From SG8-4 sp964562575 (GTDB taxonomy: Bacteria; Planctomycetota; Phycisphaerae; Sedimentisphaerales; Anaerobacaceae), in contig CAZLTY010000001.1 of the NCBI GenBank assembly GCA_964562575.1, forward strand, positions 1-64,000: a DNA stretch of 64,000 nt. The letters run 5' to 3'. A program made the translations under genes and the position numbers. Within the stretch, counting starts at the first letter, position 1. Every line of letters begins with the position of its first letter. Below, one piece after another: positions 40,687 to 49,534 of the stretch. The notes under the pieces are model-generated. The model made no database searches and was not told the origin of the DNA. It saw nothing but the letters and a program-made list of their open reading frames with translations.

Positions 40687-41949
40687 TCACCTTGCCAAGG
40701 GGGGATTGGGTTGGTTGGGATCATTCGGAATCATGAGTGTGACGTCAAATGTCTGAACGGGCGATTGCGAGGTCTCCCAGGGACGTTGGTAGCCCAAGCG
40801 GATCTTGGCTGTCCCGGATTTGACGACCTCAAACGAGGCCTTGAACAGCCCGCCTGCACCGACAAGCGACTGCGTTAGAGGAGTCGGTGTATAGTCAATG
40901 GGACCGATGTGCTTGACTGCGTTACCCTGGAGCGAGACCAATGTCCACGCAAACCCGGTCGTGGCATTGCCCGGCAATTGAATCACCACCTGGTGCTGAC
41001 CGGTGACTGTGACGGTCTTGCCGTGCATGTCAGGACCCAGATACAGCGGTTTCTCCCTGTCTTGTATTTGACACACCAGGAACAGAACCAGGTCACCACC
41101 TATGGTAGCGGGGAGCGTACACTTGAGGGGCTGGAGCGTTTCGATCTGAGGTGACAAGCGGACGATTTTTGTCTTGGGCCCGGCCGTAAGATCCTCCAAC
41201 ATGGTCGAAAGCTCCAACGTAGCCGCAATATCCTCCAAGGAAGAGGGCCTGGGCGACGTGTCTACAGTCAAGTCATTTCTGCTCTGACACTCCAGAGCGG
41301 GGATCAGGCTTTCATTGGGATCTGCCCTGCGAACCGTCAAACTGCCCCAGCGTTTGGTGTCATGTAGCGTGACCAGCTTTTGACCCATTTGGAACCAGTC
41401 TTTCTGGATATGTCCCTGGGTCAGGCCGAACGGCTTAAGTGCCTCCAGCACGGCAGGATCCTGTTCCAGCCTGTCCGGGGTGGCCAGCGTGTCTTGAGTG
41501 AGGACCTTCACCCGGATCACAAAGCGCGCGTGGGATGCGATGGCGGGATCCATCATCGCCTGGCCGACCGGTTCCCGTGCCAGCGCTTTGGGCATCCATC
41601 CGTGGGCACCAAACAGAACATTAGGTTTACCCACCCAGTAGAGACGCCCCCAGGGCGTTTCATAGAAGTCATTGATATGGACTGGCGCCGACAGCTCAGT
41701 CTGACGATACGAGAGTACGCCGTGAGTGCCCTCACTGCGAGAGCCTGGATTGGTGATCGAATAGACATAAGCCCAGCCACCGGAGGCGTATTGCCCGTTT
41801 TTTGTAAGGTCAAGATTGGCCGGAGTAGCCTCCTGAGTGCAACCTGGCTGTGAGAGACAAATGGTGAGTGCCAAGAAGGCCAGACAGAAAATCCAATGGT
41901 AACATCGAGATGGTTCAGGGTGACAATGTTCTGGCGCATGTGAGCACAT
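40687..41949 (-). CDS. Exported protein with C-terminal chagasin-like (I42) inhibitor domain
   Basis: The 420-residue protein has an N-terminal hydrophobic signal (HWIFCLAFLALTICLSQPGC); a Cys follows, but the lipobox is poor. Residues about 35-310 are unfamiliar. The last 95 or so carry the three loops of the chagasin family of cysteine-protease inhibitors: NATTGFAW (NxTTG loop), VGAGGLF (GxGG loop) and YQRPWE (RPW loop). Chagasins block papain-like proteases by inserting these loops into the active site. The start at 41949 precedes the signal; the longer ORF start at 42024 overlaps the gap. It is the last gene of the eight-gene minus-strand locus. Confidence 0.8.
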   Translation of the reverse strand: MCSHAPEHCHPEPSRCYHWIFCLAFLALTICLSQPGCTQEATPANLDLTKNGQYASGGWAYVYSITNPGSRSEGTHGVLSYRQTELSAPVHINDFYETPWGRLYWVGKPNVLFGAHGWMPKALAREPVGQAMMDPAIASHARFVIRVKVLTQDTLATPDRLEQDPAVLEALKPFGLTQGHIQKDWFQMGQKLVTLHDTKRWGSLTVRRADPNESLIPALECQSRNDLTVDTSPRPSSLEDIAATLELSTMLEDLTAGPKTKIVRLSPQIETLQPLKCTLPATIGGDLVLFLVCQIQDREKPLYLGPDMHGKTVTVTGQHQVVIQLPGNATTGFAWTLVSLQGNAVKHIGPIDYTPTPLTQSLVGAGGLFKASFEVVKSGTAKIRLGYQRPWETSQSPVQTFDVTLMIPNDPNQPNPPLAR

Positions 41950-42024
41950 GGTGACTCCGATCTCTTCCTTTAAAGGAAGGCGTAAACAACTGACGTTTTT
42001 TTTAAGCGTGAAGCCTCCGGGCAT

Positions 42025-42423
42025 TTACCATTTTGCCTTAAGTATTTCGTTCCGCTTCTCTATATACTCATCTTCGGTTAGAAGACCGTCTGTTTTGAGG
42101 GCTTTGAGGTCACGCAGCTTCTTTGCAAAATCATTGTCTGCTTCAGCCGGACCGCGTATCTCGGCGACTTCTATTTTACCGTCTCGTATTCGCTTCAATG
42201 CCTTTACGGCATTCACCAGAATGGCAACACACACGGCTTCCCATATGAGAACAAATAGGGCCAAAAACACCATGACTTCTCTGTCCGCCACAAAGAGAAA
42301 TAAGAAACCGAGCGCCATAAACAGTGGGACTATGACCATCTGCGCTACAAATATTGTCTTCGCAGGTTTTACATACAATTTTGTCGACATGGTTGTATCC
42401 TTGTCCTCGGGCAATGATTGCAT
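42025..42423 (-). CDS. Membrane protein with C-terminal SHOCT domain
   Basis: The 132-residue protein has two hydrophobic segments (about 27-75: IFVAQMVIVPLFMALGFLFL and VMVFLALFVLIWEAVCVAIL) and ends in a SHOCT motif (LRDLKALKTDGLLTEDEYIE), a short C-terminal domain thought to mediate oligomerisation. AAAAGGAAG precedes the ATG at 42423, which is preferred over an upstream GTG at 42456. It lies within the propeller locus between a secreted protein and the chagasin-like protein. Confidence 0.75.
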   Translation of the reverse strand: MQSLPEDKDTTMSTKLYVKPAKTIFVAQMVIVPLFMALGFLFLFVADREVMVFLALFVLIWEAVCVAILVNAVKALKRIRDGKIEVAEIRGPAEADNDFAKKLRDLKALKTDGLLTEDEYIEKRNEILKAKW

Positions 42424-42538
42424 AGGGTTTGCTTCCTTTTCTAATAGCGTTTCCACGTACCTTCAATTACTCGAATCCATCTCCGGGTCTCCCGATTCTT
42501 TTTTGCCTTCAAATGTATCGATACGACTCAATCATCAA

Positions 42539-42991
42539 TTATTCTGTATCCCTTTTTTTATCACTATCTACCGGCCGCAAATAATGCCGCATCTCCCAGA
42601 GATTTGGGCCCCCTTCCTGCACCCAGGTATAGGCTCGAGGGTCAAGTTTAGGAATTTCAATAAAAACGTCGTCCTTGAAATTGTAATTGCCGACGAATCT
42701 CATCACCTGTATATACAGTGTCTTTGTTTTAGAAAAAAATCCATTTGCTTGTGGATACATTATTCCAATCTCTTCCGGGTAAACTCTTTTTGAATTACTG
42801 AGTCCAAATCCAATCTCAGGGGAGGTACTAAGTTTAAAGTTATGCATTATGATGGCTCTTTGAGACTCTTGCGATAGTTTGACTGGCCGCGGCGAGACCG
42901 CCCCCCTATCTGCCATGACAGAATTGCCTGGAATCAAGAACAGGCAGGTGACTATCAACATCAAAAACAGCTTTCTTAAAATGCCCATCAT
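42539..42991 (-). CDS. Small secreted protein of unknown function
   Basis: The roughly 150-residue product has a signal peptide (LFLMLIVTCLFLIPGNSVMA) and then RGAVSPRPVKLSQESQRAIIMHN, which resembles the start of a family of secreted planctomycete/proteobacterial proteins containing SQRAII.HN. The mature part is short and beta-rich. It starts five bases after the WD40 gene stop, so it is probably translated from the same message. Confidence 0.65.
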   Translation of the reverse strand: MMGILRKLFLMLIVTCLFLIPGNSVMADRGAVSPRPVKLSQESQRAIIMHNFKLSTSPEIGFGLSNSKRVYPEEIGIMYPQANGFFSKTKTLYIQVMRFVGNYNFKDDVFIEIPKLDPRAYTWVQEGGPNLWEMRHYLRPVDSDKKRDTE

Positions 42992-42996
42992 CAAAT

Positions 42997-45516
42997 TTAC
43001 CTCTCTGCGTTGTAATGTGTCTCTTTTGCCGCTTCTAATGATTCTTCTTGCTGTAGTATTGGACTTAATGCATCTGAGACCTGTTCAGCGCCCACATTCG
43101 CCAGGGCGGCCTTGACGAGATCGGGGCGGAAAAAGTTCTCACTGCTGTTTTCAATGCCATAGACATCTAGGCCGATCCTCACACTGAGGTGTTTTTTGCC
43201 ATTGGGTGATGCATTGTAATAGCCTTCGGGGGTGATCACGATCCATTCACCGTCAGTGTAGTGGATAAATTGAGCGATTTCCTGATCCGTTTTAGAATCG
43301 TAAAGTTTAACCGTACCATTGAACATTTTCGCGTGATGGTTCTGGTCTGAAGAGGTTGCATTACTACTCATCATAATGGTTTTTTCTTCGTTGAATGAGT
43401 TTTTGCTGAAATAGGGCAGTATTTCTTCTTTTGTAAACTCTGACTGCTCAACTGGTGCCCCTTCGTGAACATCCCAAAATATCCAGGTGTCGTTTGGAAG
43501 AGTGGTTATATATCTATCGAACCCCCTGGCCATCCATTTTTGATTCTCTTGTTCAGCAACTATAGATAAAAGTTCTTTAGCAGTAGCAATATCTACAAAT
43601 TTCACACTTCCATCTTTACCTCCTACCACAAGTTGACTCCAATCAGGCGAAGGTGCTACAGGCGAAGTAGAAAAAGGTAAATCTATGTTGTCCGGTAACA
43701 TAATATTGCTTATATTCTCGCCGTTACTAAATTTCCATACCCTAAAAGAATACTTATGTGGAAGTTCATCGGATATTTTACTGCCATCTACAATAGCACC
43801 GACAAATTCGCCATCCCGGGAAATGAACAATTTCATCGGTCTGCCCGTTATTTTTATGGTTGCTCTTTCACCATTCTTAAAATTAGACAAGTAGATTTCA
43901 CCAAAGTGAGACATCCCATTAGCGGCATAAACACAATTGTCTGAAAAAGCTGGTAATTCACCAGCAAATGATTTTACTCTTTTGACTGGGTCTCCAGTTA
44001 TGGCATCATAAATAATTACGTCATCAGAATTTGACGAGTCATGAGCAAAAACATATTTATTATTATTCGAGACCATATTGTCGATGTCACGAAGGTTTGT
44101 AATTGTTCTAATTTTGGACCCGCTGGAAACCTCCCATATGTCAAGGGTTTTAGAGCCAAAGACAGAGATGGTTTTCCCTTTTAGAGAAAAAGCAGCCCAT
44201 ACCGGTCGGTTTTCAGGAATGGGAATTGTCAGGATGACTTTTCCTTTGAATATATCCCATGCTTTTAGATTGTCGCTATCGAATGCCAGCGCATATTTGT
44301 TATCTGGCGACATAGTTACAAATTGTACGCCACCCTTTAACCCCGAAAATGTCCTTATTTCTTGTCCAGTGCTATCCCAAATTTTCACCAACCCATCAGA
44401 CATCGAACCCGCGCCGGAAATAACATATCTGCCATCGTGGGAAAAAGCGACGGCTCCGACGCCGGTGCAATAATCGTCGCTCATATGACCCAACTGTGCA
44501 AAAACCTCCGGTTTTTCGGCAGCCAATTTACTTTGCCTATTGGGAACCATCTTGTTGATATGAAGATTCATCCGGGACAGATCGTCGATATGATCAAACG
44601 CCAGTACACCAAAATCATCTTCAGAAAATACATACAGGGAGGTTTTATTGAGGGCCATTTGTGTGCGTGCTCTGCTGTAGAATTCCAGATGGCCGTTTTT
44701 TCCGACATAACCGATCTTGTCATTTGTCGAATAGAATAGGCCTGACTCGGTGTTGTATTGAAGTTGTGTGATTGACTGATTGGGATGCATAAAAACGGTT
44801 TCTGCGGCCTTGATGTCTGGCCGGACACTGAGTATGGCATTTCCCGTGGCAATGTAGGTCGTGTTTCCGTCGCCTGAGACAGCGTTGATTGTTTTGGGGC
44901 TTGAGAATATGTGTTTGTATCCCGCCAGTGTTTTTCTCTTCTGGCCATCTGCTATGACGTTCTCCGGTCTAAGCAGATACACTTCATAAAGGGATGTGCT
45001 TTTGTTGAGACCTGAAAAATAGAGACAATTATCTGCGCCTCTGAACATCCGGCAATTGGGGACGGGGAGCCGAGAGATTGGCTGGACTGCGACAAGAGTT
45101 GAGGACCTAGCTTTACGCCGTTTCGCAGCTACCATGAAACCAAATTCTGTGGGCTTGGAAATGAAGATTACGCCGTTTTCAAGCTGAGTCAGGTCCTGGT
45201 AGCTCTTCAAGACCTCAACCCAAACTTGTTTAACCGGATTCATTAGATACTTCTTGTTGTACCCAATCCAGGGTGTGCCTTCAGGCCCCACCACGAATTT
45301 GAGATGACGGCGATTGCGGCGGCTCTTCTCTATGGCGTCATGGTCGAGGGGCGGGATGACCCATCGAATGGTGATTTCACCGTCAGATGGCAGCACGACC
45401 TGTGCATTTTCGAAAGACTCAACTTCACTGCCCGAAGGACCTGTGACCGAAGATTGACACGATGCGATCAACAGGAGACAAAACAGGCACAATATTATTG
45501 TCAGATTACGAATCAT
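42997..45516 (-). CDS. Propeller lipoprotein with WD40 repeats (propeller pair 2, second gene)
   Basis: The 839-residue protein is a probable lipoprotein (lipobox LLIASCQSS). Residues about 40-320 form a module shared with the ankyrin protein at 46784-49534: LPSDGEITIRWVIPPLD, LPVPNCRMFRGADNCLYF and YEVYLLRPENV all have counterparts there. Residues about 345-720 are WD40-type blades (AVAFSHDGRYVISGAG, FVTMSPDNKYALAFDSDNLK). The C-terminus has DGEWIVITPEGYYNASPNG, a motif seen at the ends of some WD40/caspase-like proteins. The ATG shares a base with the stop of the preceding exported-protein gene (TAATG). Likely periplasmic scaffold; function unknown. Confidence 0.8.
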   Translation of the reverse strand: MIRNLTIILCLFCLLLIASCQSSVTGPSGSEVESFENAQVVLPSDGEITIRWVIPPLDHDAIEKSRRNRRHLKFVVGPEGTPWIGYNKKYLMNPVKQVWVEVLKSYQDLTQLENGVIFISKPTEFGFMVAAKRRKARSSTLVAVQPISRLPVPNCRMFRGADNCLYFSGLNKSTSLYEVYLLRPENVIADGQKRKTLAGYKHIFSSPKTINAVSGDGNTTYIATGNAILSVRPDIKAAETVFMHPNQSITQLQYNTESGLFYSTNDKIGYVGKNGHLEFYSRARTQMALNKTSLYVFSEDDFGVLAFDHIDDLSRMNLHINKMVPNRQSKLAAEKPEVFAQLGHMSDDYCTGVGAVAFSHDGRYVISGAGSMSDGLVKIWDSTGQEIRTFSGLKGGVQFVTMSPDNKYALAFDSDNLKAWDIFKGKVILTIPIPENRPVWAAFSLKGKTISVFGSKTLDIWEVSSGSKIRTITNLRDIDNMVSNNNKYVFAHDSSNSDDVIIYDAITGDPVKRVKSFAGELPAFSDNCVYAANGMSHFGEIYLSNFKNGERATIKITGRPMKLFISRDGEFVGAIVDGSKISDELPHKYSFRVWKFSNGENISNIMLPDNIDLPFSTSPVAPSPDWSQLVVGGKDGSVKFVDIATAKELLSIVAEQENQKWMARGFDRYITTLPNDTWIFWDVHEGAPVEQSEFTKEEILPYFSKNSFNEEKTIMMSSNATSSDQNHHAKMFNGTVKLYDSKTDQEIAQFIHYTDGEWIVITPEGYYNASPNGKKHLSVRIGLDVYGIENSSENFFRPDLVKAALANVGAEQVSDALSPILQQEESLEAAKETHYNAER

Positions 45517-46474
45517 TATTGAGCCTTTCCTGGTGTCACAAAGTTTAGGGTTAGTTTGTTCTGGGCAGCAAGGAAGTCAACTGCATTATCAATGTCTTTC
45601 AAGGAGTTCGTTAGTACGTCAAGGGTGAAATCTGAATAGATCTTTCCCCCTTTAAGTGCAATGGCTGCCCGGGGATTCTGTACTGAGGCGATGATGAAGT
45701 CCTTCACTTCAGATATCGCTTCCGACTGTAATGTGTCAGTGACCTCTGCAACCAACCGGGACACGTTATCAAGGCCCGGCACGTCGAGATCGACGTCTGG
45801 ATCTTGAGACCCGTCGCTGTTCGTATAGGACGACGAGGTTCTTGCATTAAGCCCCCCTGCTTCAAGGGCATGGGGGGCGGTATTGTTTCCAAACGTACCA
45901 CTGAAGCGAAATTCTTGTTCACTACGGGCAGGTTGAGGCTGTGTTTTCTTTTCTCTTCAGGGGATATCGCATCATGAGTCAGGATGCCTACAAAGAGCGC
46001 ATTCTGCTTATACAGTATCTCATTCACATTGGTGTCTGTTGAAGCGTCCAGGTCCACGGTAGCAGTGGCTTTGTGAAAGCGTTTCATCATATCCAGTGCA
46101 TTGGCCTTCCTCTCCCTGTCCTTTTGTCTTTTCTCTGCCTCCAGCTTCTCTTTTCTTTCCTTCTCAATCCGTTTTTCCTCTTTTTGTCTCAGAGCTTCAG
46201 CGTCAGCTTGCTGCTTGCGTTTTTTTGCATCTGCCTTTTTTTCTGCTGCGTCCTGCGCTCTCTTTAGGCGAAGCTGTCTGGCCTCTTCTTTTTTTCGTGC
46301 GGCTTCCGCTCGTCTCTCTCTCCAGCCGGGGTGGGAGATATCCCACGACCGTTCGGTCCCCTCCTGGTCTATGACGGGAGGAGGAACCGGAGGGATCTGG
46401 GCGGAAACGCGCGGAATAAAGAACGAACAAATAAACAGCATCATTAACGAAAGAACGTTGTTCTGAAACATCAT
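45516..46474 (-). pseudogene. QIP.VPPP exported protein (pair 2, first gene), frameshifted
   Basis: The N-terminal ORF (from 46474) reads a signal peptide then QIPPVPPPVIDQEGTERSWD and ISHPGWR, followed by a long Lys/Glu/Arg helix (about residues 50-125). It matches the start of the 410-residue protein at 49518-50750. Near 45850-45880 the frame shifts: the other frame continues HALEAGGLNARTSSSYTNSD and on through GLDNVSRLVAEVTDTLQ to the stop at 45516, overlapping the WD40 gene start. The switch lies at a run of six C (45852-45857) or six G (45872-45877). It may be a sequencing error, decay, or programmed slippage. Confidence 0.75.
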
Positions 46475-46535
46475 ATCATAACTCCCATAAAAAGGTTTCA
46501 CCACACGTGACGAACTCCATGCTCGCCATTTGTAC

Positions 46536-46751
46536 TTATTCTATCCCTACCGGAACCGCTGTCAGATGTTCGATGTGGCCGCAGGCTGCGCAGACATCGG
46601 CCAAGAGGGGTTCTGTACCAATGAGGAGCCGGCCATCTTTATGTTTGAGGCCGATCCAGCCGGTTTCGGCACTCAGACCGATCTGCGTGCCCAAGGTCAG
46701 TGTCGTGCTTTGGCAGTGAGAACAGGTTTTAGAAAAATCACTCTGAGTCAT
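46536..46751 (-). CDS. Small zinc-ribbon protein
   Basis: The 71-residue product has two Cys pairs, CSHCQ near residue 10 and CAACG near residue 53, with TTLTLGTQIGL and GRLLIGTEPLL between them, a treble-clef/zinc-ribbon layout. AAAAGGA precedes the ATG at six bases. Similar small zinc ribbons occur as orphan genes in many bacteria; the function is unknown. It lies between the two propeller pairs, 33 bases after the ankyrin gene stop. Confidence 0.7.
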   Translation of the reverse strand: MTQSDFSKTCSHCQSTTLTLGTQIGLSAETGWIGLKHKDGRLLIGTEPLLADVCAACGHIEHLTAVPVGIE

Positions 46752-46783
46752 AACGGTCCTTTTAATGCTATATTATATAGGTT

Positions 46784-49534
46784 TTACAATCCCATGGATT
46801 TCCTGATCGCCTCCGCGTCTGGTGCGTTGGGCGCCAACGTGAGATACCGCTTGAAGTTATCCTTGGCCGCTGAAATCTGTCGTAGCTGAGCATAGAGCAA
46901 ACCCGTATTGTAGTAAATAAGGGGACATTGTGACTCTATCTTCCAGACCTGGGCGCGGGTTTTTGCCTGGTCGCACAAGGCCAGTGCGGCTTGGTAATCC
47001 TGCCTGGATGTGGCGGCCGCGGTCTTAGCTCTGGCCATCTCAAGAAGCCTGGTAATAGTAAGAAACTGAATCTGTGAATCCGTCACGTCACGAGCTTCCG
47101 ATACTGCCCGATCATTTCTCTTGAGCACGTCGAGGATAAACTCATGCGGCAGCCATCCGTGCAGTCGCTTGTCCGCCGCCAGAGGTTCTTCCGCAGTACG
47201 AAGCATCGCACCTCGCTCAAGCAGCATGAAGAAAATGTCCTTTGCTTTCTGGGCCTTGATCCGATCCTTATCTGCGTACTCGATATAGGACGACAGGGCG
47301 CCTCGCAGCGGGCTGCCGATCTTTTGGTTGACACGGCAATCCGTAGTCAATGAAGCCCCGTGCTTTAACAGAATCCAAACAGAGGTCGGATCGGCTTCTT
47401 CGATCGCGTTCGACAAGGCTGTATATCCAGGGGCGTTTTCAACGTTTGGATTGGCTCCATGAACGAGCAAAAGTTCAAGTATTTGGGCTGAGTTTGAATT
47501 GTAGCAACTGATATTAACCAAAGGATATCGCTTGTCACCATCTTTATCGATATCCGGCTTATTGGGATTTGCCCCATGTTCAAGCAATACGCGTGCAAAG
47601 CCGGCTTCACCGGCCAATACGACTCTCCTTAGCAAACTTTCGCCATTCTCGTACGGCAAGGTGAAATCTGCGCCCTGTTTGATCAGGCACTCGACGATTT
47701 CCTCTTTTGTGAATGGAGAGGTGAAATGCGCATGGACAAGATTGGCGAGTTGCGTTCGGCCCTTATCATCTCGGGCATCTGCCGACGCTCCGTGTTGAAG
47801 CAGCAGATCCACAAAATCGGCACGCTCCACTGGCTGAAGATTGCGCAACGACCAGTCAAGTACACTATAGCCGTCACGGTTCTTGGCGTCTACATCTGCG
47901 CCGTGTTTGATCAGAAGCTTTGTCACTTGCAGAGCCTTGGCGGGATTGTCCGAATAGCCGAGGACAGCCTTGAATAGGGGTGTCAGCCCACTGCGGTTTT
48001 TGGCATTCACCTGTGCCCCATGTTTGAGCAATAACTCGACTGCTTCGGTACTGCCGTGGTCCATGGCTATTTCCAGGGCGTTTAGACCATCACTATTCCG
48101 TTGGTCGGGATCTGCTCCCTGCTCCAGCAGAGTCTTCAGTAAAGGAATATTATCCTGAAGGGCTGCCTCAACGACCGTGGTCTTGCCGGTGACCTTGAAA
48201 TACTCGGTTTTCACCTCAACACCGTCAAGCAGGACCTTCATTGAGTATTCACCGGGATAAAACATGTAGGTTGGCCTGAACCGCCACTGTTGGTCCTGGC
48301 CGTCTTTGAAATGCAGAAAGAAGTCCACCACTCTGCCGCCCAGCATAAAACCATCCTCATACAGATCCTTGGGGCCATCCCACACGACTGTCAAAACCGC
48401 ATTTATGGCCTGTTTGCTCTTGGGATGCAGAGACACTATCCCATATACCTGACTGATACCGGACCGTTCGAACTCAGTACCATAGAACATCTTGCCATTG
48501 GGATCGACCGGCTGTGCACGAAACCGGATACCCGTGACCTCCACCGGCAGGGACGGGCGGGCTTGCGGGGTATATTCACCATTGGGTGCGTATTTTGCCA
48601 GGTCTGAGATGTTATCCAGGGCCAATACACCTAATGTATCAGACAGGCAAACGTACAGGCTGTCACCACGGAGCGTAATTTGGGCATGATCCAGAGAAAG
48701 AAAATCCCACGTTCCATGCTCTCCGACAAAACCTACTTTCTGATCGGTAACATAGAACAGTCCGGCCGTTGGGCTGTAGGTCATCTGTCGGATCCTGCCT
48801 GTAGGATGCACGAGAATATCGGCTTGAGTCTGACCATCGTGTTGTATTTGCACGATGGTGCGGTCCAATGCAATGAATGTTGTCCAGCCATCGCCGGTCA
48901 CAGCTCCAATAGGTTTCTGAGAGGCAAATAGTTTACGAAAGTGTCTTACGATCTTTTGATTGCCCTGCGAGACTGCCTCGGGCTGTAACAGATAGACCTC
49001 GTTATCCCCGTTGTCCGCAGTATTGACTATATACAAAGCATTGTTTGCGCCGGAGTAGATCCTGCAGTCCGGCAGCGGTAGAGTAATAGCAGGTTGGAAA
49101 GGGACCACAGCGACTCCGCCCTCAACAGGGAAGATCTCCGGTGAACTGATAAAGCCCAGGTCGTGGTCTGTGTGGAACAGCAATGCACCGTTGTCCAGGC
49201 AGACCATGCCTTTGAAAGGATGCGACAGTCCAAAACGGCATTGCCGGATCGGGCTGAATACAATCCCTTTTCGGTTATACTGATCGGGGACGGCAAACCA
49301 GGGCTTTCCGGCTGCATCCACGGCAAAGCAGAAGGTTTCATGCCAATTGTAGGTGTTATACCATTTGGCCTCTCTTATTGTTTTAGAATCAAGCGGAGGA
49401 CTGACCCAACGTAGCTTTGCACTGCAATCGCTTGGAAGGGCTATCGTAATCCCGGATACATCCACAGCATTGAGAGAGGTCGTACAAAAAAGCAAAATTG
49501 CCGCTATCAACCAAATATTATTTGTTCGGGCCAT
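46784..49534 (-). CDS. Exported propeller/ankyrin-repeat protein (pair 1, second gene)
   Basis: The 916-residue protein starts MARTNNIWLIAAILLFCTTS, a signal peptide. Residues about 35-320 are the propeller module shared with the WD40 lipoprotein (LPSDCSAKLRWVSPPLD, LPLPDCRIYSGANNALYI, NEVYLLQPEAV). About 330-455 is an unassigned beta segment. About 455-800 holds at least nine ankyrin repeats, e.g. GLNALEIAMDHGSTEAVELL and TPLFKAVL, many ending LLKHGA. The last 60 residues look TPR-like (YYNTGLLYAQLRQISAAKDNF). The ATG at 49534 has GGAG ten bases upstream and lies 17 bases inside the preceding gene. Ankyrin arrays bind proteins; partner unknown. Confidence 0.82.
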   Translation of the reverse strand: MARTNNIWLIAAILLFCTTSLNAVDVSGITIALPSDCSAKLRWVSPPLDSKTIREAKWYNTYNWHETFCFAVDAAGKPWFAVPDQYNRKGIVFSPIRQCRFGLSHPFKGMVCLDNGALLFHTDHDLGFISSPEIFPVEGGVAVVPFQPAITLPLPDCRIYSGANNALYIVNTADNGDNEVYLLQPEAVSQGNQKIVRHFRKLFASQKPIGAVTGDGWTTFIALDRTIVQIQHDGQTQADILVHPTGRIRQMTYSPTAGLFYVTDQKVGFVGEHGTWDFLSLDHAQITLRGDSLYVCLSDTLGVLALDNISDLAKYAPNGEYTPQARPSLPVEVTGIRFRAQPVDPNGKMFYGTEFERSGISQVYGIVSLHPKSKQAINAVLTVVWDGPKDLYEDGFMLGGRVVDFFLHFKDGQDQQWRFRPTYMFYPGEYSMKVLLDGVEVKTEYFKVTGKTTVVEAALQDNIPLLKTLLEQGADPDQRNSDGLNALEIAMDHGSTEAVELLLKHGAQVNAKNRSGLTPLFKAVLGYSDNPAKALQVTKLLIKHGADVDAKNRDGYSVLDWSLRNLQPVERADFVDLLLQHGASADARDDKGRTQLANLVHAHFTSPFTKEEIVECLIKQGADFTLPYENGESLLRRVVLAGEAGFARVLLEHGANPNKPDIDKDGDKRYPLVNISCYNSNSAQILELLLVHGANPNVENAPGYTALSNAIEEADPTSVWILLKHGASLTTDCRVNQKIGSPLRGALSSYIEYADKDRIKAQKAKDIFFMLLERGAMLRTAEEPLAADKRLHGWLPHEFILDVLKRNDRAVSEARDVTDSQIQFLTITRLLEMARAKTAAATSRQDYQAALALCDQAKTRAQVWKIESQCPLIYYNTGLLYAQLRQISAAKDNFKRYLTLAPNAPDAEAIRKSMGL

